The notes under the pieces: model-generated
The model's database searches: none
The model's input: only the letters and a program-made list of their open reading frames with translations
Told to the model about the DNA's origin: nothing
Made by a program: the position numbers and the translations under genes
In this document: piece by piece, positions 39,317 to 50,366 of the stretch
Layout of the letters: each line of letters starts with the position of its first letter
Numbering within the stretch: position 1 is the stretch's first letter
Assembly: GCA_026874595.1 (NCBI GenBank)
Contig: CM049309.1
Span: 75,066,426-75,130,425, forward strand
From: Sipunculus nudus
Lineage: Eukaryota; Annelida; Sipuncula; Golfingiida; Sipunculidae
DNA: 64,000 nt
Reading direction: 5' to 3'

Positions 39317-40855
39317 TTAGCTCAGCTGACTATAAGTCATCTGAGTTATAGTCGTGGTCCATTGTCCGTCGTTCGTCCGTCTGTCTTGCCATCCGTCCGT
39401 CCAGATGTCCGTCCGTAAGACTGGCATGTTTCGACACCATTGGACCTACTAATCTGAAATATGGCATACAGTTAGATGTCCCCAAAATCTCCTACCATGC
39501 CAAAAATTGGGTCAAAAAGACTGTTCATTTGAGATATTCAGGAAAAACCTTAATTTTTTATTAGAAATCTATTTTCACACTTCAGGACTGCCTAATATCA
39601 AAACCACTCATCTGGTTTTCTTCTTATTTACCATAAATATTCTTCTATATAGTTCCTATGTACATGCCAGAAATTAAGTCGGTATTATTTAATTTAAAAA
39701 AGTAATAGGCCCAAACATAATGGACTTTGTAAAAAAATCAGGAAAGATATTTGGTCACTTAAGACCAAAAGTGTTAAAGGTAGGGACTTTTTTTCAGTAA
39801 TACAACTTTAATTGATCAAAATTTAATTGTATACCAAAAATTAGATCAAAATCTGTTAAATTTTTTAAATATTGGCAAAAATATAAAATTGGTACCTTTA
39901 ATTTTGCCCAACTTTGGCCATGGCACGTTTTTTTCCTGTAAGTACTGTGGATTTAATTTTCACAGCATGTACAATTAAGGATTTAATCTGTTAAAATCTG
40001 AAATTTGAAAATAAAAGCTGCAAAATTAGGCTAGGTATTGAATTTTTTTGGAGGCTCTTGTTGTATTCCCCTTACATTGTCAAGCAGTCCACTTAGGTGA
40101 CTGGAGATCATTCAGTGCAGCTCTCTCCACTGAGTTGAGCTTACTCAGGCTGTCTGCAGTTAATACCATACCATAGGGAGCCTTTTTCTCTGGCACCCCT
40201 TCCCCCCCCCCCCCCCCCCCTTCTGTTGACGGCCTGTACTATGAACTAGATGAATCTTAAAATTAACTTATTTTCAGCTACGAGCAGTAACAATGGAGAC
40301 CCCTCCCCCCCACCCACCCCTTCAATACACAGGACTATTAAACAAGATGAATCTTATAATTTTAATTATAATAAATTCTTTTTTTTATGAGACTTGGACA
40401 ATTTTGATTGTTTAAAGAAAAAAAAAAACTGGAATTTAATCCTAATATTCAAATGTGATAAAATATTAGGATCTAATGTAAGTGCTAACTGACAAGATTT
40501 AAGAAGATATAAATACTTTGTAGCATTTCATTCATATCTCTTAAAGTTGGTGGGGCCAAGGTGTGAATAACACTGAACTTTTGAAAACTTAATTACCTTC
40601 ACACATTATTTGTTTCTGAAATGTTACTTTTATATAACACTTACCGTAGGCCTATTTGTTCCCTTGGTGCATCACTGAATGGTTTAGCTCATGTCCATTA
40701 TTCTATAATTTACAGAGTTTCTTTTAGCAGGGCCATTTTCTCATAGCTTTTCTAAAGATAATATACATGAAAAACCAAAAGAAATAAAAATATTTTGCAG
40801 TTACTAATATTTTCCAAAATTCAGCTGAGCGATGTGACCCATGGGTCCCTTGTTT
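39317..40855 (+). mobile_element. Family A element, copy 3 (short subfamily)
   Basis: It has the same terminal hairpin start and CAGCTGAGCGATGTGACCC, ATGGGTCCCTTGTTT end. It is only about 1.54 kb and shares with copy 1 a poly-C run (40203-40220) followed by ACTAGATGAATCTTA-like sequence, which copies 2 and 4 lack. It lies between alternative exons A and B. Confidence 0.85.
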
Positions 40856-41871
40856 ACTTTGATTAAATCATATTTATAAATAGAAAAATAATAAATTAAG
40901 TTAAATATACTGTATATTTCTCTATAAAAACATTTTTAATTTTTCTAATTGAGTGAACAAACTTCAAAGAGAAATTTATTTCTTCAAATATTAAGCAAAT
41001 TAAAGATAGCAAAATAAATTAAATGGAAAAATTAAACCAAATGCACTAAGATAATGGCATTTAATTTTAAAACAGTTGAACAAATAAACATGCATATTAA
41101 CACAAAAAGGATAATTGACCAGAAAAAAATCATATTTAAGTAGTGGGAAGGCAATATACTAGAATGACGTAAATGCAGCTCTTTAGTCAGCTCTTAAGTT
41201 AGCTCTTTTAAATATATAGAGATCTGTGCCAAAGAGCTCAAGTAAGAGTAACATTCAACAGCTCCAGCATGTTCAGAGGACTCACTGGATTAATTAGAAC
41301 ATACAATCATTTCATGGAAGAAAGCTAGGGAGGACCAGGAGAGCTAGACTATTTATATTACAACCATCATGCAGTAAGTTTGAACTACACAGCTTATAGT
41401 TCTGTAAGCTCGCATAGATAGAAAATATGTTAATATCAGAAACACTGCAATTTTTTTAACCATAAATGATATCTCCTTGCTCATTTGGTTTATATCATGA
41501 ATAAAATCAAGTTGAACAGTTTGTTTTTTCAAAAGCTGCCTCAAATTGTTATATTTTATATTTATTTAAATAATTTTAAATATTCCATCGGACAATGCAT
41601 TTTCTTTATTTGTTATTTAAAAACTTGTTTATTTTATAACCTTGTTTAGTATTTCATCATACTGACTTTTTATAATGGCATGCATTCTGAAAGTATTTAA
41701 ATTGTATGTAAGTACATCATACAAACCCATTTTGATATTAATCATGATATAGGATATATTCCTTGAATTTTATAACTAGATAGAGTTATTTCTACTATCA
41801 AAATACTGCAAATATACATTTCCTGTGGAATATTTACAATTTTCATTAATAAATAAAAGAATGTGCATAAC
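40856..41871. other. TMEM65 intron DNA, nothing recognised
   Basis: AT-rich, with repeated AGCTCTTTAGTCAGCTCTTA-like words near 41178-41215. No exon seen. Confidence 0.5.
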
Positions 41872-42279
41872 CTTTAAAGTGAATGTGAAAACTTCAACAG
41901 AGATAATTGATATTTGACTTCCAGTTTAGAGAGACCCCCTTCATATGAGTAAAAAGCTTGCGCATACGCTGCGGGAATGTTCCCACAACATACCAGCAGC
42001 CTCTGTCTGGTATCCCATTGTCCGATCAAAAAGCTAATATACAGCCTCATGAATACTGTCAGAACGTTCACGCTACTTTAAAGTGAATGTGAAAACTTCA
42101 ACAGAGATAATTGATATTTGACTTCCAGTTTAGAGAGACCCCCTTCATATGAGTAAAAAGCTTGCGCATACGCTGCGGGAACGTTTCCACAACATACCAG
42201 CAGCCTCTGTCTGGTATCCCATTGTCCAATCAAAAAGCTAATACACAGCCTCATGAATACTGTCAGAACGTTCAGGCTA
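41872..42279. repeat. Tandem duplication, period 204 bp
   Basis: Two copies start CTTTAAAGTGAATGTGAAAA at 41872 and 42076 and differ by only a few bases. The duplication is therefore recent. Open frames of 65 and 70 codons on the - strand are the same frame in each copy and show no known domain. Confidence 0.9.
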
Positions 42280-42465
42280 CACACAAGCATTCCTGGGGGT
42301 ACGTTGTGGGAACTTTCCCTCTAGGTACCAGCATTCCTGTTCGTAGATTGCGGGTATGTTCCCACTACGTACTAGCATTCCTGTTGGTACATTGTGGTTA
42401 TGTCCTGCTACATACCAGCATTCCTGTTGGTACATTGAGGATAACGTTCCCACTTCATGTTGTCA
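42280..42465. repeat. Decayed tandem array of about 50 bp
   Basis: Three to four units of GTACATTGTGG..ATGTTCCCACTAC followed by TACCAGCATTCCTGTTG. Related words (GGGAATGTTCCCACAACATA, CCAGCAG) occur inside the preceding 204-bp units, so the two arrays share an origin. Confidence 0.75.
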
Positions 42466-44219
42466 CAGGCCTGATTTTTCTGTATGGGCTGCTTTAGAAA
42501 TTGGACCTGGGAAATTGTACCATTGCACACATTGTGCATAAGTTATTTGTCACCATCAGTTGGCATTTCGTGTTGACTGTATTGCAGTTCGGACCAAAAT
42601 TGGACAAATTTATTCAGTGATTCTTTACTTACATTCCCTGTACTGCTTAAGAATTTGGACCAGATATATTGTACAGTTGCAAACATTGTATGTATATATG
42701 TCTAATATATACCAGTCTGACATGGATTTATTGAAGGGGTTGAGAATTGCACAAAAATTATAATCCTTCATATAAAGAAATGCTAACAGATAAAAATAAG
42801 TGACATTTTAATTATCATAAAAAGTCTGCAAAGTGCCTGACCATTGTGTTTATGAAAATTAATTAAATATTAATAATGAATGATAACATTGCAAAAAAGT
42901 GAATGTTGCCTGGGAATTAGGTTGAAATAAATTAGTGAAAGGGTAAAGGAAGAAATCAATGAGGCAGTGACAGCTTAATTAATTTAGAAGAGTGAGAGAA
43001 TGACTTTGGAATTGTGTTAAGTTCAGTGGGGGTTAATGGAGAGAGCTCTGTGGAGTTGTTCATTATCTTTTCTTACATTTTAACAATTAACCTCCCCAAG
43101 AGGAGAGGTTCTTTGAAGTGGAGGCTCAGCGTTCTCTTATTAATGGCCACATCTTAGAGGAAACTGCCAGGTTTAATGATGCTCAAGGACCACAAAGGTA
43201 ACACAATCACTACTTAAACATTGGTCTAGACTTTACACAGGTCCAAGCTGAGGTGCCATTTTGTCTTGGACTGCATTGAAGTTCAGGAGCAAAATTTTAA
43301 AAATTTCACCAATTTATTCAGTGCAGCTGTAGTATAATCTGCTTTAATATTTTATCACCGTAATTCTATTTCATGATTACATCTGTAAATATAAGCATCA
43401 ATGGTTACTTTACAAAGTTACACAGTTTTAATTTGGCCAATTTCATTTTCACCAAAATTTACATATATTTCCTATTTCTAGGTTCAAGAACTGGGTATAA
43501 AAGTTATCCACTTTTAAATAAGTAAAACAAATATTTACTGACAAGTCTGTGGCCATCTACAGTGTTAATGTTACATAAAATTTTCATGAATGGAGCACCT
43601 GATTCTGTGCTATAGATTTCAGAAAAAGTAATAGCTTAGCTGATTAGCTTAATTCATCCATAATACATGTTTATTCTACATTCTCTGTAATTAACTAAAT
43701 AAATGTTTGATACTTACCTACTTATGTCATCACACAGATAAAATCATATTTATTAGCAATAGAATATCAGTGGCTACAATCAACTGGTCATGAATTTCTA
43801 ATATTCATCTGTCAGATTTGACTTGTCCAGTAAATGGAATGATTTTGCCAAGATAAGAACTAAATCAATAACAGAGAAAAACAAAACTTTGCCTGTGGCA
43901 GGTTCTACAAACCAACTATTTATTAATATTCCCTTAAAAATTCCCAAGGGAAATCATCTGTGAATATTTTGTCTGTTGAAATTATTTGTGGGTCTGACTC
44001 AGTGTCATGAGATCATTTGCATGTCTGGGTCAAGGTCATTAAATCATTTGCCTGTGTGGATAAAGGTCATAAGGTCATGTTCATATATGAGTCAAGGTCA
44101 TTTTGTTAGCTGCTTGAACCTTGGTGACCGAGCTGTCCTGTTTCTGTTTTACTGTTTTCAAATCTCTGTTTCTACTTACATGACTGGCTCTCTATTTCTC
44201 TGCTGTATATACCTTACAG
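42466..44219. other. TMEM65 intron DNA up to exon B
   Basis: Nothing recognised. At 43980-44110 there are several AGGTCAT words (ATGTCTGGGTCAAGGTCATT and variants), a degenerate short tandem. Confidence 0.5.
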
Positions 44220-44274
44220 GGCGAGCAGATAGACAGCACCATTGGTGTTGTGTTTGGTATCTCTACTATGGCAG
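44220..44274 (+). CDS. TMEM65: TMEM65 alternative exon B (mutually exclusive)
   Basis: Acceptor CTGCTGTATATACCTTACAG and donor GCAG-GTACAG bound 55 nt encoding GEQIDSTIGVVFGISTMA plus one base. It occupies the same place in the protein as exon A and has identical length and phases. Using both exons would place 110 nt between phase-0 and phase-1 neighbours and shift the frame; skipping both would also shift it. Therefore one and only one can be used. Both copies keep GISTMA and the Gly-Glu-x-Ile-Asp loop, so both look under purifying selection rather than one being a pseudo-exon. Which exon is used in which tissue cannot be seen from the sequence. Confidence 0.9.
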
Positions 44275-44804
44275 GTACAGTATAGACAAATGAGGTACCG
44301 TGTTACCCCATGCATTTGCCAACAGTTCACCCACCAAATTTAGGCAGTACTGCCATGCTATACTTTTTTAAACATATTTTTTTATCAGGAAAGACTATGC
44401 TTTTTCATAATTTTCAAATGGTTTATATTTTTTAAATTTTTTCTCAAATTATCATCTTCAAGATGTGATTTTAGTCTGTTTACATGAACATAGCCTTATT
44501 TCAATTTTTCATTCCTTGGCCCACACTTTCAACATATTTGATATTTAATGACTTTTTCATGACCTTCAACATAAATGCATGACCTTTTCACCACAACTTT
44601 GACAAGAAGCAGTTCAGTTCATCCATTACAGTTTACAAGTGACAGGGTTTCCACACTCCCAAAAGATTGATTTTTCATTACATTTTTGAAAATTTCCAAA
44701 CAATCATGGCTTTTAAAGGGCATTTAAACCCTGCTTTTGCTAAGTGTTCACTCTCTAATGTTGGCATCTACCATCAATCAGTGCTGAAGTTCCAATTCCT
44801 TCTC

Positions 44805-45215
44805 CAGGGCTCCACACTGACAGTTAACCTCTTGCCCGGGGCAAGTTAAAGTTCCAAAACATGGTTGTAGGGCAACCAAACTGACTAGCAAGTGGATCCA
44901 ACATAAACTTTAACAAAATGGCCTGAATCTTAGCCATTTTCCTTCTTGGAGAAATGAAATCATATTGTTATACCTCTATCTTAAATCACCTGCATGTTTA
45001 TCTGTGCATGCAAATGCTGAAAAGAAATATTTTCAACAACAAACAATTGAATATGTTCATTGTTGCAAATTAATTATGTGGAACACACTATTTGAGTTTC
45101 AAGCTGTGATCACTGATTTTGTAAGACAAGTAAAAACTCATGGAGGGCAAGTAAAAGCTGTCCAAGACTATACTTGTCCTACTCAAGTACTTTAAAAAGT
45201 TCATGTCGAGCCCTG
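44805..45215. mobile_element. Possible hAT-like MITE
   Basis: Ends CAGGGCTCCACA.. and ..TGTCGAGCCCTG are inverted copies with one mismatch in the first 12 bases, of the CAGGG type common in hAT elements. The flanking 8-mers do not form a clean duplication. There is no coding capacity. Confidence 0.4.
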
Positions 45216-46267
45216 CTCTCTGTTTCTTTTAATTAGGTCAAAATCTCACTCAAGTGTTAATTTGCATCATGCTTTCATGTTGCCATTTTTGGTGTATACT
45301 GTACGTATAGGATTTGTTACATGTCAAACACATACAATGTACATAGAAATTTGCTTATTATATATTATTCCATTATTACATTTTTCATAAATTTATATCT
45401 TCAATAATCGACCACCCTGGCCTACTGTTAATATTTCCTGTAGTCATAGTTTTGTAACATAAAGGGGTTTCACTTTTCTTTGAATATGTGATTAAAAAGT
45501 AATACCTTTATTTGCTTATGATTAATCTTCCATCATAAATTTTCCTGCATGAAAAAGACAGGGATTTCTTTGTTACCCTAAAGGAACACTAGGTGGTGCT
45601 GATTAACAAAAGAGGTACTACTGTTTATATTTATTATAATTTCAAAGTACCCTGTTACTTTGGTTTGTGCTTTAGAAAAGACATGTTCACACTCACAGAG
45701 ATGCAAAAATTTCATTCTTTACTGTTCTATATTATTTAGAAAATTTCAGTTTTGTATCTTTTTAACAGTCTTGTGTAATTCAGTAATCTTGTATATTGCA
45801 AATCTTCTAATAGACTTGTAATTTCATTGTGCCATATTTAAATGAGAATTGATTTGCTTTAACAAGATATTGTAAAATAATACGATATTATTTTAACTGC
45901 AACAACTGTTTAATAATGGATGTATTGATAGTTATCGTACCATAATTAATAAGCCTTGATATTGCTTTAAGTGGTTTCATGAATTAGTGCATATCCTTAG
46001 GCAAGAATACAAAAGATAATCCAGTTTTAAGGCCTGTAGGAATAACATTCTAGTCATTATGAAGTTGTATGTTTTACTTAAATATCACTGGATGTATTGT
46101 TCAGTTATTAATTTAATGGGAGCTCCTGGACTCGGTGATAACTTTGTTGGTATGTGCTGCCCCCTATTAACAAGTTGTGAAAGTAATTTGCTTTATAGTT
46201 GAGCTAATTTGAGGCATAAAAATACCATTACTTCCTGCCTTATCATAATGTTTTATCTCTTTTTCAG
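45216..46267. other. TMEM65 intron DNA, nothing recognised
   Basis: Unannotatable AT-rich intron sequence ending in the polypyrimidine tract of the helix-2 exon. Confidence 0.5.
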
Positions 46268-46310
46268 CTGCTGCTTTAGGTAATCTGATATCAGATGTGG
46301 CAGGCGTGGG
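46268..46310 (+). CDS. TMEM65: TMEM65 exon: helix 2 core
   Basis: After TCTCTTTTTCAG, 43 nt finish the alanine codon and encode AALGNLISDVAGVG, then two bases of a glycine codon before GTGAGT. The (A)AALGN-SD-AG pattern matches vertebrate AAAALGNLVSDLAGLG, the conserved second half of helix 2 with polar Asn, Ser and Asp. It enters in phase 1 and leaves in phase 2, consistent with both alternative exons upstream and with the 52090 exon. Its small size makes it easy for gene predictors to miss. Confidence 0.93.
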
Positions 46311-46588
46311 GTGAGTTATCATCGAAAAATTATAGTTCAGTTTATTAGCATTATAACCTTATGACTAAAAGTAATGATAAACCTTGATTGATATATAATT
46401 TTTTTACTGCAGAAAATTTAGTCCATATTTAATATTTATAGACAGTCAATATTGATGTCAATATTTATGCAGATTTGTTGCAATTAGCGAATGTATAAAT
46501 GAATCGAAATTCAGAGCACTACAAAAAAAACGATTTTATTGGTTTACATTCTTACATATGCCAGTAGTAACTGGGCTGGCCCAATATA

Positions 46589-47559
46589 CAGTGAAACTCC
46601 TACTTGCTGACAACTCAGTAAATTGGACAGCTCACTAATGCAGACACTTAATCTCAGTCCCTTCAAATTTGCCTCTATATTATGTTTAACGTAAACTCAG
46701 TAGAGCGGACAACTCACTATCCCAGACAACGGACAAACTTTTCCCGTCCCGCCTACGTTAACAGTACATATTACGACCCTATAAAGCGGACAGACATCGG
46801 GAGTTTCATTTTTGTTCTTATATCTGTCGGGAGATGGCACCCTGAGGTCGTGACCTCATATGACCTGTTTTGGTCAAAGCTACAGCCAAAGAATAGTGTA
46901 ATTTGTTAAACCATCATGATGTAACATGTGAATATACAGTCATAATTGTTGTTTATTTCTATAATGTGTAGATATCACAATCATTACTTTATAAAGTTTG
47001 GCTGGTCAATCAGAAAAAAACTTAGCTTTCAAACAGCTTTTCATTTGACAAGACCTTCATTAAAGACTAAAGTTTGTGCATTGTGTTTGGCATCCGGCCC
47101 GGGGAGCCTGAACTAGTTCGCAACAGTTTGCACTTTGTAATGGTAAATGCATTGTGAAGACTATGTTTTAACAAATAATCATGCTGTTCGGATGCTGTCA
47201 GTAATCATACCTAGTGCAACCATCCATCAACTATGCTTACTAAGAATATGAAGCATGGTATGTTGAAGTGAAACTGCCTAGATCAGTGTGTGAGGCCTTG
47301 CTGATTAAGTTGAAAGTGAGAAAATGTTTGTCTTACCTTTTTTTTAATTATATTTTATAAATTACAAATGACTATTTATGCTATTGAAAATGATTCAAAG
47401 AAAATTTATGTATTTCAAATTAAGCGTAAACTAAATCAAAACAGAGTATATCAGTCAATGAAGAATTGATGCAATATGCCAAACTCCTCTAAACAGGAAA
47501 ACTTACTAATACAGACAAAATCCTCCAGTCCCTTGAGTGTCCGGCTTAGAGTGTTACTG
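46589..47559. mobile_element. Pogo/Tigger-like non-autonomous transposon with TA duplication
   Basis: The ends CAGTGAAACTCCTAC and (inverse) CAGTAACACTCTAAGC share the CAGTRAMACTC start typical of pogo/Tigger elements. Just inside come GCGGACAACTC-like words in the manner of that superfamily. TA is present on both sides (46587-46588 and 47560-47561). The length of 971 bp and lack of a transposase frame make it non-autonomous. Confidence 0.7.
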
Positions 47560-47724
47560 TATATCAAATTTATTGATCAGTGCAAGAAGAGTGACACAAT
47601 TATCAGTGGGTCAAAAAAGAAAATAACAGAATTAGTAATGCCTCTAAAATACTTTTGAAAAACAAGAATTGATATAAAAATAATTGCAGCCTCCGTAAAC
47701 TTGCACAATTAACCAAACAATTTT

Positions 47725-50366
47725 TTAGCTCAGCTGACTATAAGTCATCTGAGCTATAGTCGTGGTCCATTGTCCGTCCGGATGTCTGTCCGTAAGACTG
47801 GCACGTTTCGACACCATTGGACCTACGAATCTGAAATTTGCCATACAGTTAGATGTCCCCAAAATCTCCTACCATGCCGAAAATTGGGTCAATAGGACTT
47901 CGTTCCTTCGAGATATTGAGGAAAAACCTCAATTTTTTATTAGAAATCTATTTTCACACTTCAGGACTGCCTAATATCAAAACCACTCATCTGGTTTTCT
48001 TCATTTTTACCATAAATATTCCTCTATATAGTTCCTATTTACATGCCAGAAATTAAGTCAGTATTATTTAATTTTAAAAAGTTATGGGCCCAAACATAAT
48101 GGACTTTGTAAAAAAATCAGGAAAGATATTTGGTCACTTAAGACCAAAAGTGTTAAAGGTAGGGACTTTTTTTCGGTAATACAACTTTAATTGATCAAAA
48201 TTTAATTGTATACCAAAAATTAGATCAAAATCTGTTAAATTTTTTTTAAATATTGGCAAAAATATAAAATTGGTACCTTAAATTTTGCCCAAGTCTGACC
48301 ATGGCACGTTTTTTTCCTGTAAGTACTGTGGATTTAATTTTCACAGCAGGTTTTTGTTAGCATTTTGTCTGTTAACACCAAAAATTTGAAACCAGTTGAT
48401 CAAAAACTGTAGATTTTATTCAAGTTTTCAAGCACCATGTCACATCAAGTTTACATCAAGCTAGTGTTATGCAGTTTGCTAGAGCTCAGCTCCCCAGCTT
48501 CAGCTCTAAGATCCTTAAATTTAGCATACAGTTAGATGTCTCCAAAATCCCCTACCATGCCAAGAATTTTATCACTAGGACTTTAATTCCTTCGAAATAT
48601 TAATGAAAAACTTCATTTTTCCATTAAAAACCCATTGTTACACTATAAGATTGCCTAATATCAAAACCACTGATCTGACTTTGATCATATATAATATGCA
48701 TATTTTTCTATACATTCGCTATGCACATGCCAGAAATGATGTCAGTATTGTGTAATTGTTTTAAGTTATGGGCCCAAACATAATGCACTTTTTAAAAAAT
48801 CAAGAAATATATTTACTCCCTTAACAAGAGGATTGCTGAAGCTAGAGATTTTTTGTCAGGGATGTAACATTATTTAATCAAGATTCAATTGAATACCAAA
48901 AATTAGTTCTGAATTTTTCAAATTTTATAAGTTATTAGTATAAATATAAAATTAGTACCTTAAATTTTGCCCAACTTTGACCATGGCACGTTTGTTTCCT
49001 GAGAGCACTGTTGATATAATTTTCATATCATGCACACATAAGGATTTCATCTTTGTAGTTTAGAAAGCTGAAAGAAATTGGCCAAATATTGTAGCTTTTA
49101 TCAATTTTTATATGAGACCATGTCAGACCCAGGCTTAATCCAGCCCCTCTTTAGTCACCTCTATGTTGACCTTGTTGACCTTTCATCAGATAATGCATGC
49201 TTGAGCGAAGCATACACTGGGGCAGCCAGGCAGCTAATGCCCAGCCACAGTTGATCCAGGTGTCCAACCCAACTCATCTAGTAGTTGTTTCAAAAAACAA
49301 CATAACAATAAACAATAAATTAATAATTTTGTATTGTTTTTTTTATAACAAATTAAAGAAAAATTAATAGAAAAGGAATTTGTTAGTTGATGAGTAACAG
49401 AAAATTAACTTGCAGTTACTGATGATGTAAGAATCTTGTATGGATGGATAGAATGTCAATGTCAATGTTATTCCAAATAACACCATGCAGTCACCTATGG
49501 TATTTTTCAGTGAAATTTTAATGATAAAAAAATAAATCATATTATTCATTACTAATCATTAGGGATCATATGAAGGAAATTAATGATAGACAAAGATGCA
49601 GTTGATAATATTAATCTAGATTCCTACTGTGTCTAGTGTGTAGATTGATGTGAAAGTAGTCCAAAGTGAATATATTACATTTATTTTTTTGAATATAAAT
49701 AAAAGCCATAAAACCAGGTACTTATGATCATTATTTAAATTTGTGAATTTTGTATATTCTGGATTCTCAATATCTTTGTTTGGCTAAAACTGAATAAATA
49801 CTAGACATGGTGCGAATGCTTTGCAAATGTATTTGAATATGAATATGAATATGTACTGCATTAAAAAATTTTATTGCATAAGAATGGGAATTCAGGTAAA
49901 AATGAAAGTATTTGAATACCAGTGCAGATACTTTCAAAATGTATTCATGATTGCATTCATGAATATATTCTATAATATTATTTCAATAATCATTTCAGTC
50001 ATATTTTATTTTTAAAAATCATATGATTTTCTTATTATTTTTTTAAATAAAAATTATATTGGCACAATATTTGTTATTAAATTTTAATAAATAGTTACTC
50101 TTTTATAATATGTGCTGCTTATAAGTTATATGGCCAAGTCAAAATCTGTGTGACAATAGTACTCCATTTGTTAATAAAATAAATGAAATCAATCCTCTTC
50201 CCCGTCTCCAAAGATACTATCAAAATCATACATAAGCTAAACACCAACAACTCATAATATAGCTTATATTTTTTTTACCACACAAAACAAGCAAGTGCCT
50301 GTTTCCCAAATCATATTTTTTATCATATATAACAGCTGAGCGCCATGACCCATGGGTCCCTTGTTT
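47725..50366 (+). mobile_element. Family A element, copy 4 (long subfamily)
   Basis: Same start hairpin (TTAGCTCAGCTGACTATAAG) and end (CAGCTGAGCGCCATGACCC, ATGGGTCCCTTGTTT). Collinear with copy 2 throughout, including the 3' third with CCTCTTCCCYGTCTCCAAAG, but with a shorter CCGT tract. Same orientation as all other copies in the window. Confidence 0.85.
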
